From assembly GCA_049303315.1 (NCBI GenBank), contig JBAQMZ010000013.1, positions 46,093 through 110,092 of the forward strand: a stretch of 64,000 bases of DNA. The letters run 5' to 3'. This DNA comes from Methanoperedens sp049303315 (lineage in GTDB: Archaea; Halobacteriota; Methanosarcinia; Methanosarcinales; Methanoperedenaceae). The notes beneath the pieces are model-generated. The model ran no database searches, was not told the origin of the DNA, and saw nothing but the letters and a program-made list of their open reading frames with translations. Shown in pieces: positions 16,187 to 24,738 of this stretch (positions are counted from its first letter, which is position 1; each line of letters begins with the position of its first letter). The position numbers and the translations under genes were made by a program.

Positions 16187-16738
16187 TTATTTCCCACAGC
16201 AAGTTGAATTTTTGCTTTTAGAAGAACTGCACGTAGATTCTTTCCTTGATGCCTTTTCATCAGTTGACGCACTGTTTTTGACATGCTCTGCCACTACAGT
16301 CTCAGCCACAGTACGGGCGCATTCCCTGAGTTCTTCCTCTGATACCTCATCTATCCCGAATGGGAGAGAAGTTTCATAGAGCGTATCTGCCTGAACTATT
16401 TCAGGGCAAAGGTCGGCCAATACACCTTTCATCATCCTTGAAGAGCATGATATAAAGCATCCTTCTATGGCAATCGTTTTGTTCGCCCTCCTGACCAGAT
16501 TTCTTTGCCCTGTATCCTTTGTAAAGGCGCCGCCAAGACAGATGCGTACTGTGTTTTCACGGGCAAGCCGGTGGGCTACGAGGTTTGCCGCCAGTCGCGC
16601 AACCTCGCCTTTTGCGCATGCTCCCTCGCATGCCATAACTGCTATCCTGGGCGGGTTTGTGGAGTGCTTCTCTGCGTATTCTTCACATGCGGGACAGGTT
16701 TTTTCTACTTTTTCGATCTTGATTGTTTCATAATTCAT
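16187..16738 (-). CDS. Putative zinc-binding DGC-domain protein, cysteine-rich
   Basis: A 183-residue protein of the putative zinc-binding (DGC) family. It has CPACEEYAEKH near the N-terminus, then VMACEGACAKGEVARLAA and AIEGCFISCSSRMM, giving several paired cysteines able to bind metal or metalloid. The C-terminal tail is Lys/Ser-rich and ends in CCGK. The ATG at 16738 is chosen for the strong AAAGGAGGCAAAT site; an upstream ATG at 16780 lacks one. An ArsR-type inverted repeat lies about 65 bases upstream, so it is probably a member of the local arsenic-responsive gene set. Its biochemical activity is unknown. Confidence 0.78.
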   Translation of the reverse strand: MNYETIKIEKVEKTCPACEEYAEKHSTNPPRIAVMACEGACAKGEVARLAANLVAHRLARENTVRICLGGAFTKDTGQRNLVRRANKTIAIEGCFISCSSRMMKGVLADLCPEIVQADTLYETSLPFGIDEVSEEELRECARTVAETVVAEHVKNSASTDEKASRKESTCSSSKSKNSTCCGK

Positions 16739-16800
16739 ATTTGCCTCCTTTCGGATTATTTTATCATGATTCTTAATCATTATGAACTATTGAACTCAAT

Positions 16801-16816
16801 ATCAAAACAAATTGAA
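16801..16816. promoter_or_regulatory. ArsR-type operator, copy 1 (ATCAA-N6-TTGAA)
   Basis: The 16 bases ATCAAAACAAATTGAA form an imperfect inverted repeat with a six-base spacer. The pattern ATCAA-N6-TTGAT is the usual operator form of ArsR/SmtB repressors. It lies 63 bases upstream of the ATG of the DGC-domain gene and is identical in all 16 positions to copy 2 at 17303. Confidence 0.6.
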
Positions 16817-17012
16817 ATTGGGATTTGTTACATCCTTCAATCCAAAATTTTAAGCAAGATACGACCCACGGGTTACATCCGCAACATCAATAGCGGTAAT
16901 ACTTTATCTTTTGATTGCACTCATGTTTTGTTTTTTCTATGGATTCGTCGCGTTTCGTTTCGTCTCTTTTTGAAATGCAGCACTCCTTTTTTATCTCCTC
17001 AGTAAACTTTTT

Positions 17013-17204
17013 TTACTTGCTCTTATGAATACCGAGTGGCACATACAGGATGCAAAATCCTACTATGCCAGTCATTAGAATAAATGCACCAAATATGGCA
17101 GCGTATACTGCATATGGAATGATATTAAATATCCCAAGTGCAATCAACACAATACCAACTATTATCCTTATTGCTCTATCAATGCTTCCTATATTTTTCT
17201 CCAT
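17013..17204 (-). CDS. Small DUF2892 (YgaP-type) membrane protein
   Basis: A 63-residue protein with two membrane helices (about residues 12-28 and 31-52) matching the DUF2892 family: N-terminal EKNIGSIDRAIRIIVGI is the usual signature. The domain also occurs as the membrane part of the rhodanese YgaP; here there is no rhodanese. Function is unknown, though the family is common in sulfur and metalloid clusters. It has its own upstream region with an exact copy of the ArsR-type inverted repeat 100 bases before the start. Confidence 0.8.
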   Translation of the reverse strand: MEKNIGSIDRAIRIIVGIVLIALGIFNIIPYAVYAAIFGAFILMTGIVGFCILYVPLGIHKSK

Positions 17205-17302
17205 AATTTCACGCCTCGATCATTGATTTTCTGAATTATCTGTTCTATGCTATTCCTGCGAATTTTATTGGTTTTTAAGTTATTTTAACCATATAACTGA
17301 AT

Positions 17303-17318
17303 ATCAAAACAAATTGAA
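17303..17318. promoter_or_regulatory. ArsR-type operator, copy 2 (ATCAA-N6-TTGAA)
   Basis: ATCAAAACAAATTGAA, identical to the copy at 16801, is embedded in the larger shared segment AATATCAAAACAAATTGAAAT. It lies in the gap between the NapH-like gene and the DUF2892 gene and would control the latter, whose start is at 17204. Confidence 0.6.
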
Positions 17319-17331
17319 ATAGGAGGTTTGT

Positions 17332-18417
17332 TTATCCCCCAATCCCGAATTTCAATGCTCTTGAAGGACATGAGTCAATACAGTCACCGCAGACAATACA
17401 ATTGCTATCTTTGATACTCGTGCCCCCATTTGTCCTGTACTTTTCTATATCTACCCCCATCTGGCAGTTTTTATCGCATCTCTTACAATCAGTGCATTTT
17501 TCTTTATCCATTTTTATCTTTAATAAACCGAACTTGGAGTAAACGCTCATCAGTCCTCCGAGCGGGCAAAGATATTTGCAAAAAGACCTGTTCCCAAAGT
17601 AGTGGGTAAGGAATACCGTAATAGGAAACATTGTTACAATACCGGCAAAGAATAACCACAGAGGCCCGACATCCAGTCCATTGCCCATTTTGAAGTTCAA
17701 TTTATCAAGATTCCTGATAACATTGAAGATGATGCCACCCCAGAAAATAGCAGTGATGACATAGATTAACTTCCTGTGATTAAACTTCTTGTTGTTTGGA
17801 TTCTTTCCTGCGGCTGTAAGAAGGAGTGCCGACTGCTCCTGGACGGGGGTATAAACGCATACCCAGCTGCATAGAGCCCTTCCGAAGATTAACACTAATA
17901 AAAAAACCGCAATCCAGAACAGAAATGGAATTCCGAATGAACCGGTGAGCGTCAAGTCGGTAAATGACTGCGGGCAGATACTGGGTATGCTGGATTTCCC
18001 TGAGGCGACCAGCAAGATATGGAAAATAATTATGCCATAAACAAAAAGCTGGAAAAACGTTCTTCGTGTTCTCCAGGTCTTCCACTTTGAGAAGTGAATA
18101 CGTCCGATATCTTTATTGAATTCTTCTTTTGTCGGAATGAGAAATATCAGGGCTGTTACTGTGATAAATACCCCCGCCATTATCAAATATTTGCTTATTT
18201 CGATGATGGGGCTGAATATCGAAGTTGTAGTGCCTAATAAATACAGGATACCGCCCAGCGGTAGAGTAATACAGCCCAGAATCTCTTTGGTCGTAGCGGC
18301 TATGCCAAAGAATGTAAGGAAAATACCAAGGACCAATAAAGCCCTTTTGCCATTGAATCTTCTGGCAGGTAAAGGAGTAGCCTCCATCACAAGACACATG
18401 CTCAAATATTCTGGCAC
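17332..18417 (-). CDS. NapH/NosR-like membrane ferredoxin (4Fe-4S) protein
   Basis: A 361-residue membrane iron-sulfur protein with about five to six helices. Two cysteine pairs next to membrane segments, GRALCSWVCVYTPVQE and RSFCKYLCPLGG, are the CxxxCP-type motifs of the NapH/NosR/CcoG family. The C-terminus holds two cluster motifs, CTDCKRCDKNC and CIVCGDCIDSC. Such proteins move electrons from quinols or ferredoxin across or along the membrane to extracytoplasmic enzymes. The start is uncertain: GTG at 18417, or in-frame ATGs at 18399 and 18387. A divergent ArsR gene and an ArsR-type repeat share its upstream region, linking it to the metalloid response. Confidence 0.82.
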   Translation of the reverse strand: MPEYLSMCLVMEATPLPARRFNGKRALLVLGIFLTFFGIAATTKEILGCITLPLGGILYLLGTTTSIFSPIIEISKYLIMAGVFITVTALIFLIPTKEEFNKDIGRIHFSKWKTWRTRRTFFQLFVYGIIIFHILLVASGKSSIPSICPQSFTDLTLTGSFGIPFLFWIAVFLLVLIFGRALCSWVCVYTPVQEQSALLLTAAGKNPNNKKFNHRKLIYVITAIFWGGIIFNVIRNLDKLNFKMGNGLDVGPLWLFFAGIVTMFPITVFLTHYFGNRSFCKYLCPLGGLMSVYSKFGLLKIKMDKEKCTDCKRCDKNCQMGVDIEKYRTNGGTSIKDSNCIVCGDCIDSCPSRALKFGIGG

Positions 18418-18618
18418 TCATACCCACACACCCGCCTGGACTTACATCGTTCTTCTCGACAAATTCGATTCCCCGTAGTAACTAATATTAAATTTTTGCT
18501 CATTTTAACCACCATTTTTAATGTTAACGCGGTTATCTTCTACCACCCGTTTTTTTTTTGAAGTCAACCGTATGAACACCTTCACATTGAAACGCCTATA
18601 TAAACCAGAAAATCAAGT

Positions 18619-18634
18619 ATCAAAAAAAATTGTA
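18619..18634. promoter_or_regulatory. ArsR-type operator, copy 3 (ATCAA-N6-TTGTA)
   Basis: ATCAAAAAAAATTGTA matches the left arm exactly and the right arm in three of five bases. It lies in the 303-base divergent gap, 86 bases before the first arsR and about 200 bases before the NapH-like gene. The rest of this gap is AT-rich and shows no other gene. Confidence 0.45.
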
Positions 18635-18720
18635 ATAAAACGATAACCTTTTATATTAAAAACCTAAAAATCCAGAAAATATTACAAAAGTATTTATCAT
18701 ACAAAGGAACTCTGTTTATC

Positions 18721-19083
18721 ATGCGACAGGTTCGGTGCTGCCCGGCAGATTGTGCAATCAAAAGTGATTGGGAAACTGAACTTCAAGTGGAAAAGGATTT
18801 GTTGGAATCAAATAAATTTTATGAAACAAACACAACATTAAAACTTCTGGGTAATCCGTCAAGATTAAAAATAACTTTGCTGCTTTTAAACAGGGACCAC
18901 TGTGTTTGTGAAATAATTTATATTTTAAATGAAAGACAAAATCTGGTTTCATCTAATCTGGGTATATTAAAAAGATTCAAAATAATAGACTCCTACTATC
19001 GTTCCAAGCATAAATATTATAAACTGAATGATAATGCAGTTAACATAATCAGATTAATTAAGGAAAATTTGATTGGTAAATAA
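18721..19083 (+). CDS. arsR: ArsR-family repressor with Cys-Val-Cys metalloid site
   Basis: A 120-residue winged-helix protein. The DNA-binding core has LLGNPSRLKITLLLL, then HCVCEIIYIL in the recognition-helix region, then SSNLGILKRFKI. HCVCE aligns with the ELCVCDL motif whose cysteines bind As(III) or Sb(III) in classical ArsR, so metalloid sensing is likely. The N-terminus adds three more cysteines (CCPADC). It is divergent from the NapH-like gene and near an ArsR-type inverted repeat. Together with the Acr3 pump downstream it is the probable master repressor of this set. Confidence 0.88.
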   Translation: MRQVRCCPADCAIKSDWETELQVEKDLLESNKFYETNTTLKLLGNPSRLKITLLLLNRDHCVCEIIYILNERQNLVSSNLGILKRFKIIDSYYRSKHKYYKLNDNAVNIIRLIKENLIGK

Positions 19084-19197
19084 TATTTGCTTTTCATGAT
19101 TCAGTTTTTCTTGATATCGGTGGTATATCCTTATACATTTAACTGACAGATTAAATTGCTGCAATATTGAATTCAAACTCCAGATTTAATGTAGAAA

Positions 19198-19491
19198 ATG
19201 TTTGTCAAACGAATCGAACAGGTGCTTCCCTGCCTTTCAGACCCATGGAAACTCCGGATTATCGCTTATCTGGATAGCCCTCCTGACCTGAAAGAGCTTG
19301 CAGAAACACTGGGTGCACGTTATTCCGAAAGCCTTGGCGTCGTATTAGTACGCTTTGGGAGGCGCGAGGTCAATTTTTTTGCGAGCGGCAAAGTTACTAT
19401 CAGAGAAGTTAATGATATAGAAGAGGGAAAGAAACTTGTCAATTCCATACTTGCCATGGCAGCCCAAAAGCAGATACTTAAAGAATTATAA
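19198..19491 (+). CDS. Uncharacterised small protein between two arsR genes
   Basis: A 97-residue protein, not assigned to a family with confidence. The first half is helical with CLSDPWKLRIIAYLD and PPDLKELAETLG. The second half reads as a beta-rich segment, RFGRREVNFFASGKVTIREVND, followed by a helix. A similar strand pattern appears as a small domain in some archaeal electron-transfer and iron-sulfur proteins, but this is only a resemblance. No strong ribosome-binding site is visible. Its position between ArsR genes suggests a regulatory or metalloid-related role. Confidence 0.6.
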   Translation: MFVKRIEQVLPCLSDPWKLRIIAYLDSPPDLKELAETLGARYSESLGVVLVRFGRREVNFFASGKVTIREVNDIEEGKKLVNSILAMAAQKQILKEL

Positions 19492-19520
19492 CTAAGTAAA
19501 ATAACTTATATGCAGGAAAT

Positions 19521-19895
19521 ATGAAGAATAAATGTCTATGCAAATCCAAACCAGCGGAATTATGCTGCCCCGGTGATGAAAAACTTCGAAAAGATTGGCT
19601 TTTGAAACTGGAAAAAGAGCATAAATATTTAAAAAATACCTCAAAGGAAATCGCCAGGAAACTGAGAATTATTTCGAATTCCAATAGGGTGGAGATCTTA
19701 TTGATGCTTGAGCAGCGTGAGCACTGTATGGATGAGATTGCAAGAAAGCTAAAAGCTCGAAAATCGGCTATTTCCTATCATCTGGGATTGTTAAAAAAAT
19801 ATGGTATGATATGTGTAAAAAACCGCTCTCGTTTTGCTTTTTATTCTCTTTCTGAAGAAGGGATGCGGGCTCTTGAGACTTTTGGAAATATTTAG
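19521..19895 (+). CDS. ArsR-family regulator, second copy
   Basis: A 124-residue winged-helix protein with NSNRVEILLMLEQREHCMDEIARKL and SAISYHLGLLKKYGMI. The recognition region has HCMDE, so only one of the two cysteines of the classical As(III) site remains. The N-terminus has a separate cluster (CLCKSKPAELCC) that could bind metal instead. It precedes the acr3 gene by 70 bases, in which lies a perfect TTCAA-N6-TTGAA repeat. It may control acr3 with a different effector or affinity from the first ArsR. Confidence 0.85.
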   Translation: MKNKCLCKSKPAELCCPGDEKLRKDWLLKLEKEHKYLKNTSKEIARKLRIISNSNRVEILLMLEQREHCMDEIARKLKARKSAISYHLGLLKKYGMICVKNRSRFAFYSLSEEGMRALETFGNI

Positions 19896-19904
19896 TTATA
19901 ATTG

Positions 19905-19920
19905 TTCAACTTTTTTTGAA
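19905..19920. promoter_or_regulatory. ArsR-type operator, copy 4 (perfect TTCAA-N6-TTGAA)
   Basis: TTCAACTTTTTTTGAA has fully complementary five-base arms separated by six bases. It lies 45 bases before the Acr3 start codon, in the promoter region, where bound repressor would block transcription. Confidence 0.65.
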
Positions 19921-19965
19921 TCGGATTGTAAGGTTTTATTTGACAAAGTTCTATAAGCGACAACA

Positions 19966-21000
19966 ATGGAATCAAAACTCTCGTGGATTAGCAGATATCT
20001 GACTTTCTGGATTCTTCTCGCCATGGCAGTTGGTATAATTACTGGCGCTGTCTATCCTGAGATAGCCGCCATACTTGACGCTGTCCGCATCGAACAGGTC
20101 TCGCTTCCTATCGCTATCGGGCTTATATGGATGATGTACCCGCCTCTTGCAGGCGTGAAATACGAGGAACTCTCAAAAATGAAGGGGCAGGGGAAAGCCC
20201 TGAGCGTATCAATCGTCCAGAACTGGATAATAGGTCCCATACTCATGTTTGCTCTCGCATGGCTCTTCCTCCCGGACATGCCCGAATACCGTATTGGATT
20301 GATACTGATAGGTCTTGCCCGCTGTATCGCCATGGTTCTTGTCTGGAACCAGATGGCAGGCGGGGATAACGACCTTTGCGCCGTGCTTGTTGCTATGAAT
20401 TCCCTATTCCAGGTGGCGCTTTATTCGGTGCTCGCGTATGTATTTATCACCGTATTATCCACATGGATAGGCGGCGCGGGAGCCGGAGCAATCGTAAATA
20501 TATCCGTGTGGCAGGTAGCAAAGGCAGTTTTCATCTATCTTGGTATTCCATTCGTTGCAGGCATAATAACGCGGTCAGTTCTGCTGAAAAAGAAAGGGAT
20601 AACGTGGTATGATGACGTGTTCATGAAAAAACTCGGCCCGACAGCGCTTATAGGACTGCTATTTACCATTGTTGTTATGTTCTCATTAAAAGGCGGAAAA
20701 CTCGTCGAGCTGCCGTTAGATGTTTTCAGAATAGCTATCCCGCTGCTTGCCTATTTCTCTATAATGTTCGCCCTGTCCTTTTTCATGTCATACAGGCTGG
20801 GATTTTCCTATGAGCAATCCACGACGCTTGCATTTACCGCTGCAAGCAACAATTTTGAGCTTGCAATTGCGGTAGCTATCGCAGTGTTCGGGATTGGTTC
20901 AGGCGAGGCATTTGCTGCCGTCGTTGGGCCGCTGATTGAAGTGCCTGTGATGCTGGGACTGGTGCATGTTGCAAGAAGAGCAAGAGTGATGTGGTTTTAA
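19966..21000 (+). CDS. acr3: Acr3-type arsenite efflux permease
   Basis: A 344-residue protein of about ten membrane helices matching Acr3 (bile/arsenite/riboflavin transporter superfamily), which exports As(OH)3. Family features are WMMYPPLAGVKYEEL near residue 55, GLARCIAMVLVWNQMAGGDNDLC with the conserved cysteine near 115, and FTAASNNFELAIAVAIAVFG near the end. It closes the arsR gene group and is preceded by a perfect operator-like repeat. No arsenate reductase arsC is visible nearby, so As(III) is presumably the toxic form met, as expected in anoxic habitats. Confidence 0.93.
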   Translation: MESKLSWISRYLTFWILLAMAVGIITGAVYPEIAAILDAVRIEQVSLPIAIGLIWMMYPPLAGVKYEELSKMKGQGKALSVSIVQNWIIGPILMFALAWLFLPDMPEYRIGLILIGLARCIAMVLVWNQMAGGDNDLCAVLVAMNSLFQVALYSVLAYVFITVLSTWIGGAGAGAIVNISVWQVAKAVFIYLGIPFVAGIITRSVLLKKKGITWYDDVFMKKLGPTALIGLLFTIVVMFSLKGGKLVELPLDVFRIAIPLLAYFSIMFALSFFMSYRLGFSYEQSTTLAFTAASNNFELAIAVAIAVFGIGSGEAFAAVVGPLIEVPVMLGLVHVARRARVMWF

Positions 21001-21068
21001 GAAAAGGAAATTGAATAAAAAAAATCACAATAAAACTCATGGTCTTAGCCCTAGGTAGTCACTGAAAA

Positions 21069-21094
21069 CGATAAGTATTCTCATGCTCTTATCG
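21069..21094 (+). other. Stem-loop downstream of acr3
   Basis: CGATAAG at 21069-21075 pairs with CTTATCG at 21088-21094 across a 12-base loop. No T-run follows, so it is only a weak terminator candidate. The rest of the gap from 21001 to 21279 shows no gene. Confidence 0.3.
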
Positions 21095-21279
21095 GAAGTA
21101 AGAAACCAAAAATCCTCCACGAATGCTGAAATTCAGGCACAAATAATCATCAAAAACAAAAATGGCTAATTCATAAACATACTATTTGTGAACGTGTTGA
21201 ATTGCTTATTTAAGGAAGACGGAGGATATTGGGATTCGAAAATAAAATAATTTAGCTATACAATAATGCTTGTGATAAT

Positions 21280-22782
21280 ATGGGTAGCGAATTTCACAAA
21301 GAGTTTGATAAAGTCGATATGCAAATTAGGGAATTTCTTGGCAACTATAGTAAATCAACAATTCTACAAAATTATTTTCTGAATGTATTTGAATCATTAT
21401 TCTATGGAAATTTAATCAATAATTTTTTTATTAATTTGAACCAAACGAACATCAAAGATTACAACTTGCCAAGAGGCAAAATAGGTAAAATTAAAAGAAA
21501 ATATAAAAATACACAGAAATATGCAAAATTAGCATTAACTTCATCTTTAAAAAATAAGAAAATTGATGAAACGTATTACAATAATTTCAAATTAAAAATA
21601 CAAAATGACTTTCCTGAATTTCAAAAAATAATTTCTGAAATTGAAAAAGAAGTTGGGAAGACAAAAGAATATTTGAAGAACAAAGTAGCTGAAATTAAAA
21701 AATCTGGAAAATCTGACACAAACTTTAATACCTTTATTATAACTACAATTCTAGAAGCGTATGTTCAAAGAGAAAAATGCCTACCGATCGGTAAGAAATT
21801 AGACAAAATATTAAAGGTTGTTGCTAAACAAATTCTCCCAAAAGTATCTCAACAAATTTTGAAAGCACTTAACAAAAATAGCAAAAAAATGCTTTATGAT
21901 CAAAGAAAATATCAAAAAGGGTTTGAAAGGCGATTATATGAAAGATGGAAAAAACCTTTAGACATTTTAGAATGTCTAATTAGAGTTTCTCTTGAATCAG
22001 GAGAAGAGCAAAAAAATAAACTAAGTAAAACAACCGATAATACAAATAACTTCAAAAGGGAAGCTCTTATAAAAACTCATACAAGAGCATTACAAATTTC
22101 TAATGAAATTTTAATTTTGCTGAAATCAGGTTATGCAGATGGCGCTAATGCTAGATGGAGAAGTTTATATGAGCTTGCAGTAATCTCTTTTTTCTTAAAA
22201 AATAATAATAATGAAGTTTCTAAAAGATATTTAGAGCATGAAATTGTAAGAAAATTCAAGGAAGCCAAAGATTACAGAACCCATTATAAGAAATTGGGTT
22301 ATTCTCCGCTAGGAATAAGAGAATTTAATAAAATAAAAAGAAAAATGGATGAACTTTGCAAAAAATATAATGATCAGTTTCAGAAAGAGTATGGATGGAT
22401 TCCAAGTTCTGTATTAAAAGATAGGAACTTCAAAGCTTTAGAAGAGCTTGTAAAACTAGATAAATTTCGTCCACATTATAATTCTGCATCAGATTCCGTT
22501 CATAGTGGTGCAAAAGGCTTTTATCGTTTGGGCTTGATGGATGATTACCAAAGCAAAATATTACTTGCTGGTGCAAGCAATTATGGTTTGGCAGATCCAA
22601 TACAAATTACAGCAATTTCTTTACTGCACGTTAATATTTGTTTATTAAATTTGGAACCAGATTTTGAAAGCATAATGCAGATGCAAATAATGAATGGTTA
22701 TGTCGATGAAATTACGATAAAAGCAGTTAGTGTTCAAAAACAGATTAAAGAAGACGAAGAATCTTTAAAGTTTCCTGATTGA
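21280..22782 (+). CDS. DUF5677 domain protein, AT-rich, probably acquired
   Basis: A 500-residue soluble protein rich in Lys, Asn and Ile. The C-terminal half contains KSGYADGANARWRSLYELAVISFFL and HYNSASDSVHSG, the characteristic pattern of the DUF5677 family, whose function is unknown. The N-terminal 230 residues are long charged helices without recognised domain. Base composition is clearly more AT-rich than both neighbours, and the gene stands alone between acr3 and an ABC operon. That points to horizontal acquisition; DUF5677 proteins are often found in defence or mobile contexts, but no such activity can be claimed here. Confidence 0.75.
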   Translation: MGSEFHKEFDKVDMQIREFLGNYSKSTILQNYFLNVFESLFYGNLINNFFINLNQTNIKDYNLPRGKIGKIKRKYKNTQKYAKLALTSSLKNKKIDETYYNNFKLKIQNDFPEFQKIISEIEKEVGKTKEYLKNKVAEIKKSGKSDTNFNTFIITTILEAYVQREKCLPIGKKLDKILKVVAKQILPKVSQQILKALNKNSKKMLYDQRKYQKGFERRLYERWKKPLDILECLIRVSLESGEEQKNKLSKTTDNTNNFKREALIKTHTRALQISNEILILLKSGYADGANARWRSLYELAVISFFLKNNNNEVSKRYLEHEIVRKFKEAKDYRTHYKKLGYSPLGIREFNKIKRKMDELCKKYNDQFQKEYGWIPSSVLKDRNFKALEELVKLDKFRPHYNSASDSVHSGAKGFYRLGLMDDYQSKILLAGASNYGLADPIQITAISLLHVNICLLNLEPDFESIMQMQIMNGYVDEITIKAVSVQKQIKEDEESLKFPD

Positions 22783-22829
22783 TATTACCCCCATTATATT
22801 TTGAAATCTTAGAGAAGTTTTCCAAACTT

Positions 22830-23528
22830 TTATGACGTCTCCCGCTCTGCAAGTTCTCCATCCTTGAGCCAGACCACCGTGCTCACATACTTCATATCAT
22901 CGGGTTCATGCGTTACCATCAGAATCGTGAGCCCGGTCTCCTTATTTAATTTCTGAAATAGCTCAATTATCTGTTTTGAAGAGGTACTATCAAGATTTGC
23001 CGTCGGCTCATCCGCAAATAGTATATCTGGTTTGTTTATCAGTGCTCTTGCAATCGCAACACGCTGCTGTTCTCCTCCTGACAGCTCACGGGGGCGGTGA
23101 TGCAGCCTTGTGCCAAGTCCGACCTGTCCCAATACGATAGTCCCGGTTTTTATATACTCGTCCCTCTTTCTGCCGAGCGCCATTGCAGGCAGATAGACAT
23201 TTTCAAGTGCAGTAAGCTCAGGCAGAAGTGCATACTCCTGAAAGACGTAACCGAATTTTGACAGACGGAATTTCGCCTTCTGGGATTCAGGCAGCCCTGA
23301 AATGTTCTTTCCACCGAAAATGATCTCTCCGGACGTAGGTGCATCGAGCAATCCGAGCTGGTGCAGCAGTGTTGATTTGCCGCTTCCGCTCTTGCCCATA
23401 ATAGCTACAAAATCCCCTCGCGAAATTTCGAATGAGACTTTATTCAGCGCCTTCACTTTCACTTCTCCCATGCCATAAATCCTGGAAAGTCCCTTTATTT
23501 CCAGAATGGATTCGGTAACACCTGTCAT
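22830..23528 (-). CDS. ABC transporter ATP-binding protein (LolD/MacB type)
   Basis: A 232-residue ABC ATPase with Walker A GKSGSGKST, signature LSGGEQQRVAIARAL, Walker B ILFADEPTANLDS and switch VTHEPDD. This is the LolD/FtsE/MacB subfamily, which powers FtsX-type permeases that move lipoproteins, peptides or drugs, or that transmit mechanical signals. GGGGTGAT precedes the ATG at 23528, which begins two bases before the permease stop ends. The directly upstream FtsX-like gene is the obvious partner. Confidence 0.92.
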   Translation of the reverse strand: MTGVTESILEIKGLSRIYGMGEVKVKALNKVSFEISRGDFVAIMGKSGSGKSTLLHQLGLLDAPTSGEIIFGGKNISGLPESQKAKFRLSKFGYVFQEYALLPELTALENVYLPAMALGRKRDEYIKTGTIVLGQVGLGTRLHHRPRELSGGEQQRVAIARALINKPDILFADEPTANLDSTSSKQIIELFQKLNKETGLTILMVTHEPDDMKYVSTVVWLKDGELAERETS

Positions 23529-23529
23529 T

Positions 23530-24729
23530 TTAATCACCCCATATTGTATCTATTATCGTCTTGCGGACTGCCATCCATGAAGGTATAAACCCGGCAGCGA
23601 TCGCAGCTATTATCAGGCTTATTATATTCATCGAAACTTTTTCAGGAAGGATCATTAATGAAGCCAGTCCGATAGGGAATTTCAAAGGATGCTCAATGAA
23701 ATATGGTTTTATGGCAAAAAATATTATTATCAAGCCGATAAATACACCACTTATCACAATGAACAATGCCTGGAAGATATACGATTGTATTATTATGGAT
23801 TCTTCTATTCCGACAGCCCGCAAAATCCCTATCTGCTTTCGCTTGCTGATAGTATTGGTATAGACTATTATAAAAATAGTAATGACCGCAACAAACAAGC
23901 CGATTGCAGTTATCATCATTGCGATCATATTAAAGCTGTTTGTTATGTTTTTTACCATTCCGGCATATACTGTCCATGGTTTTATTTTTTCTTTAATACC
24001 CATCTCTAACAACTGTTTTATGTACCGGTCTTCATTTCCATTATCTCTGGTCTTGACCAGTATTTGTGAAGCTTTGTCTTCCAGGCCGACTACGGATTCC
24101 ATGTCTTTCTGGCTGATGTATGCCATCGTATTGGTTTGAATGAAATTCGCATCAAAAATTCCCTTTACCTTGAAGCTCTTTTTAACGCCATTATCGAACA
24201 GCACATCTATGCTATCACCAACTTTAACCCCAAGTGAACTATAGTCAAGATCACCGCCATACCCTCCTGCAATCTCTTTTCCAAGTAAGATCTCGTTCTC
24301 GTCGAGCTTGCTCAGGTAATTGCCGGCGATTAGATATTTGTGATTCGTAGTCACTTTCATCTCGTCATCCGGATTGACGGCGCGCACAGTCCAGGTTCCA
24401 TGTTTATCCTTATATGAAAGTGTCACGCCCGTTACATATTGCGCTGAGATGCCCACTATACCAGGAACGCCTTTTATTTTCTGTTCCAGGGAATAGACAT
24501 CGCTTATATATTTTTCATCCTTTTTGGGTTCGATCACTACATTGCTATACAGCGAGTTGATTACCTGTTTGTTAGTTGCCTCCGTCACTCCAAGAAAAAT
24601 GGAACCTATAAATACTAAATTTACAAAGATCAAGGACATTATAAATATTATTAAAAGCAGTGTGCTTTTATTTCCTTTAATCATTGACCTGGATGCCAGA
24701 AACAACGACAGCTTAACGTTATTGAACAT
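23530..24729 (-). CDS. FtsX/MacB-type ABC permease
   Basis: A 399-residue permease with one N-terminal membrane helix (about residues 20-45), a large extracytoplasmic domain of about 220 residues, and three C-terminal helices. The stretch TISKRKQIGILRAVGIEESIIIQSY between helices is the FtsX-family signature. It pairs with the LolD-type ATPase encoded next. An exported adhesion-type protein precedes it by nine bases, so the three may act together at the cell surface; the substrate is unknown. Confidence 0.9.
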   Translation of the reverse strand: MFNNVKLSLFLASRSMIKGNKSTLLLIIFIMSLIFVNLVFIGSIFLGVTEATNKQVINSLYSNVVIEPKKDEKYISDVYSLEQKIKGVPGIVGISAQYVTGVTLSYKDKHGTWTVRAVNPDDEMKVTTNHKYLIAGNYLSKLDENEILLGKEIAGGYGGDLDYSSLGVKVGDSIDVLFDNGVKKSFKVKGIFDANFIQTNTMAYISQKDMESVVGLEDKASQILVKTRDNGNEDRYIKQLLEMGIKEKIKPWTVYAGMVKNITNSFNMIAMMITAIGLFVAVITIFIIVYTNTISKRKQIGILRAVGIEESIIIQSYIFQALFIVISGVFIGLIIIFFAIKPYFIEHPLKFPIGLASLMILPEKVSMNIISLIIAAIAAGFIPSWMAVRKTIIDTIWGD

Positions 24730-24738
24730 ATAACCTCT

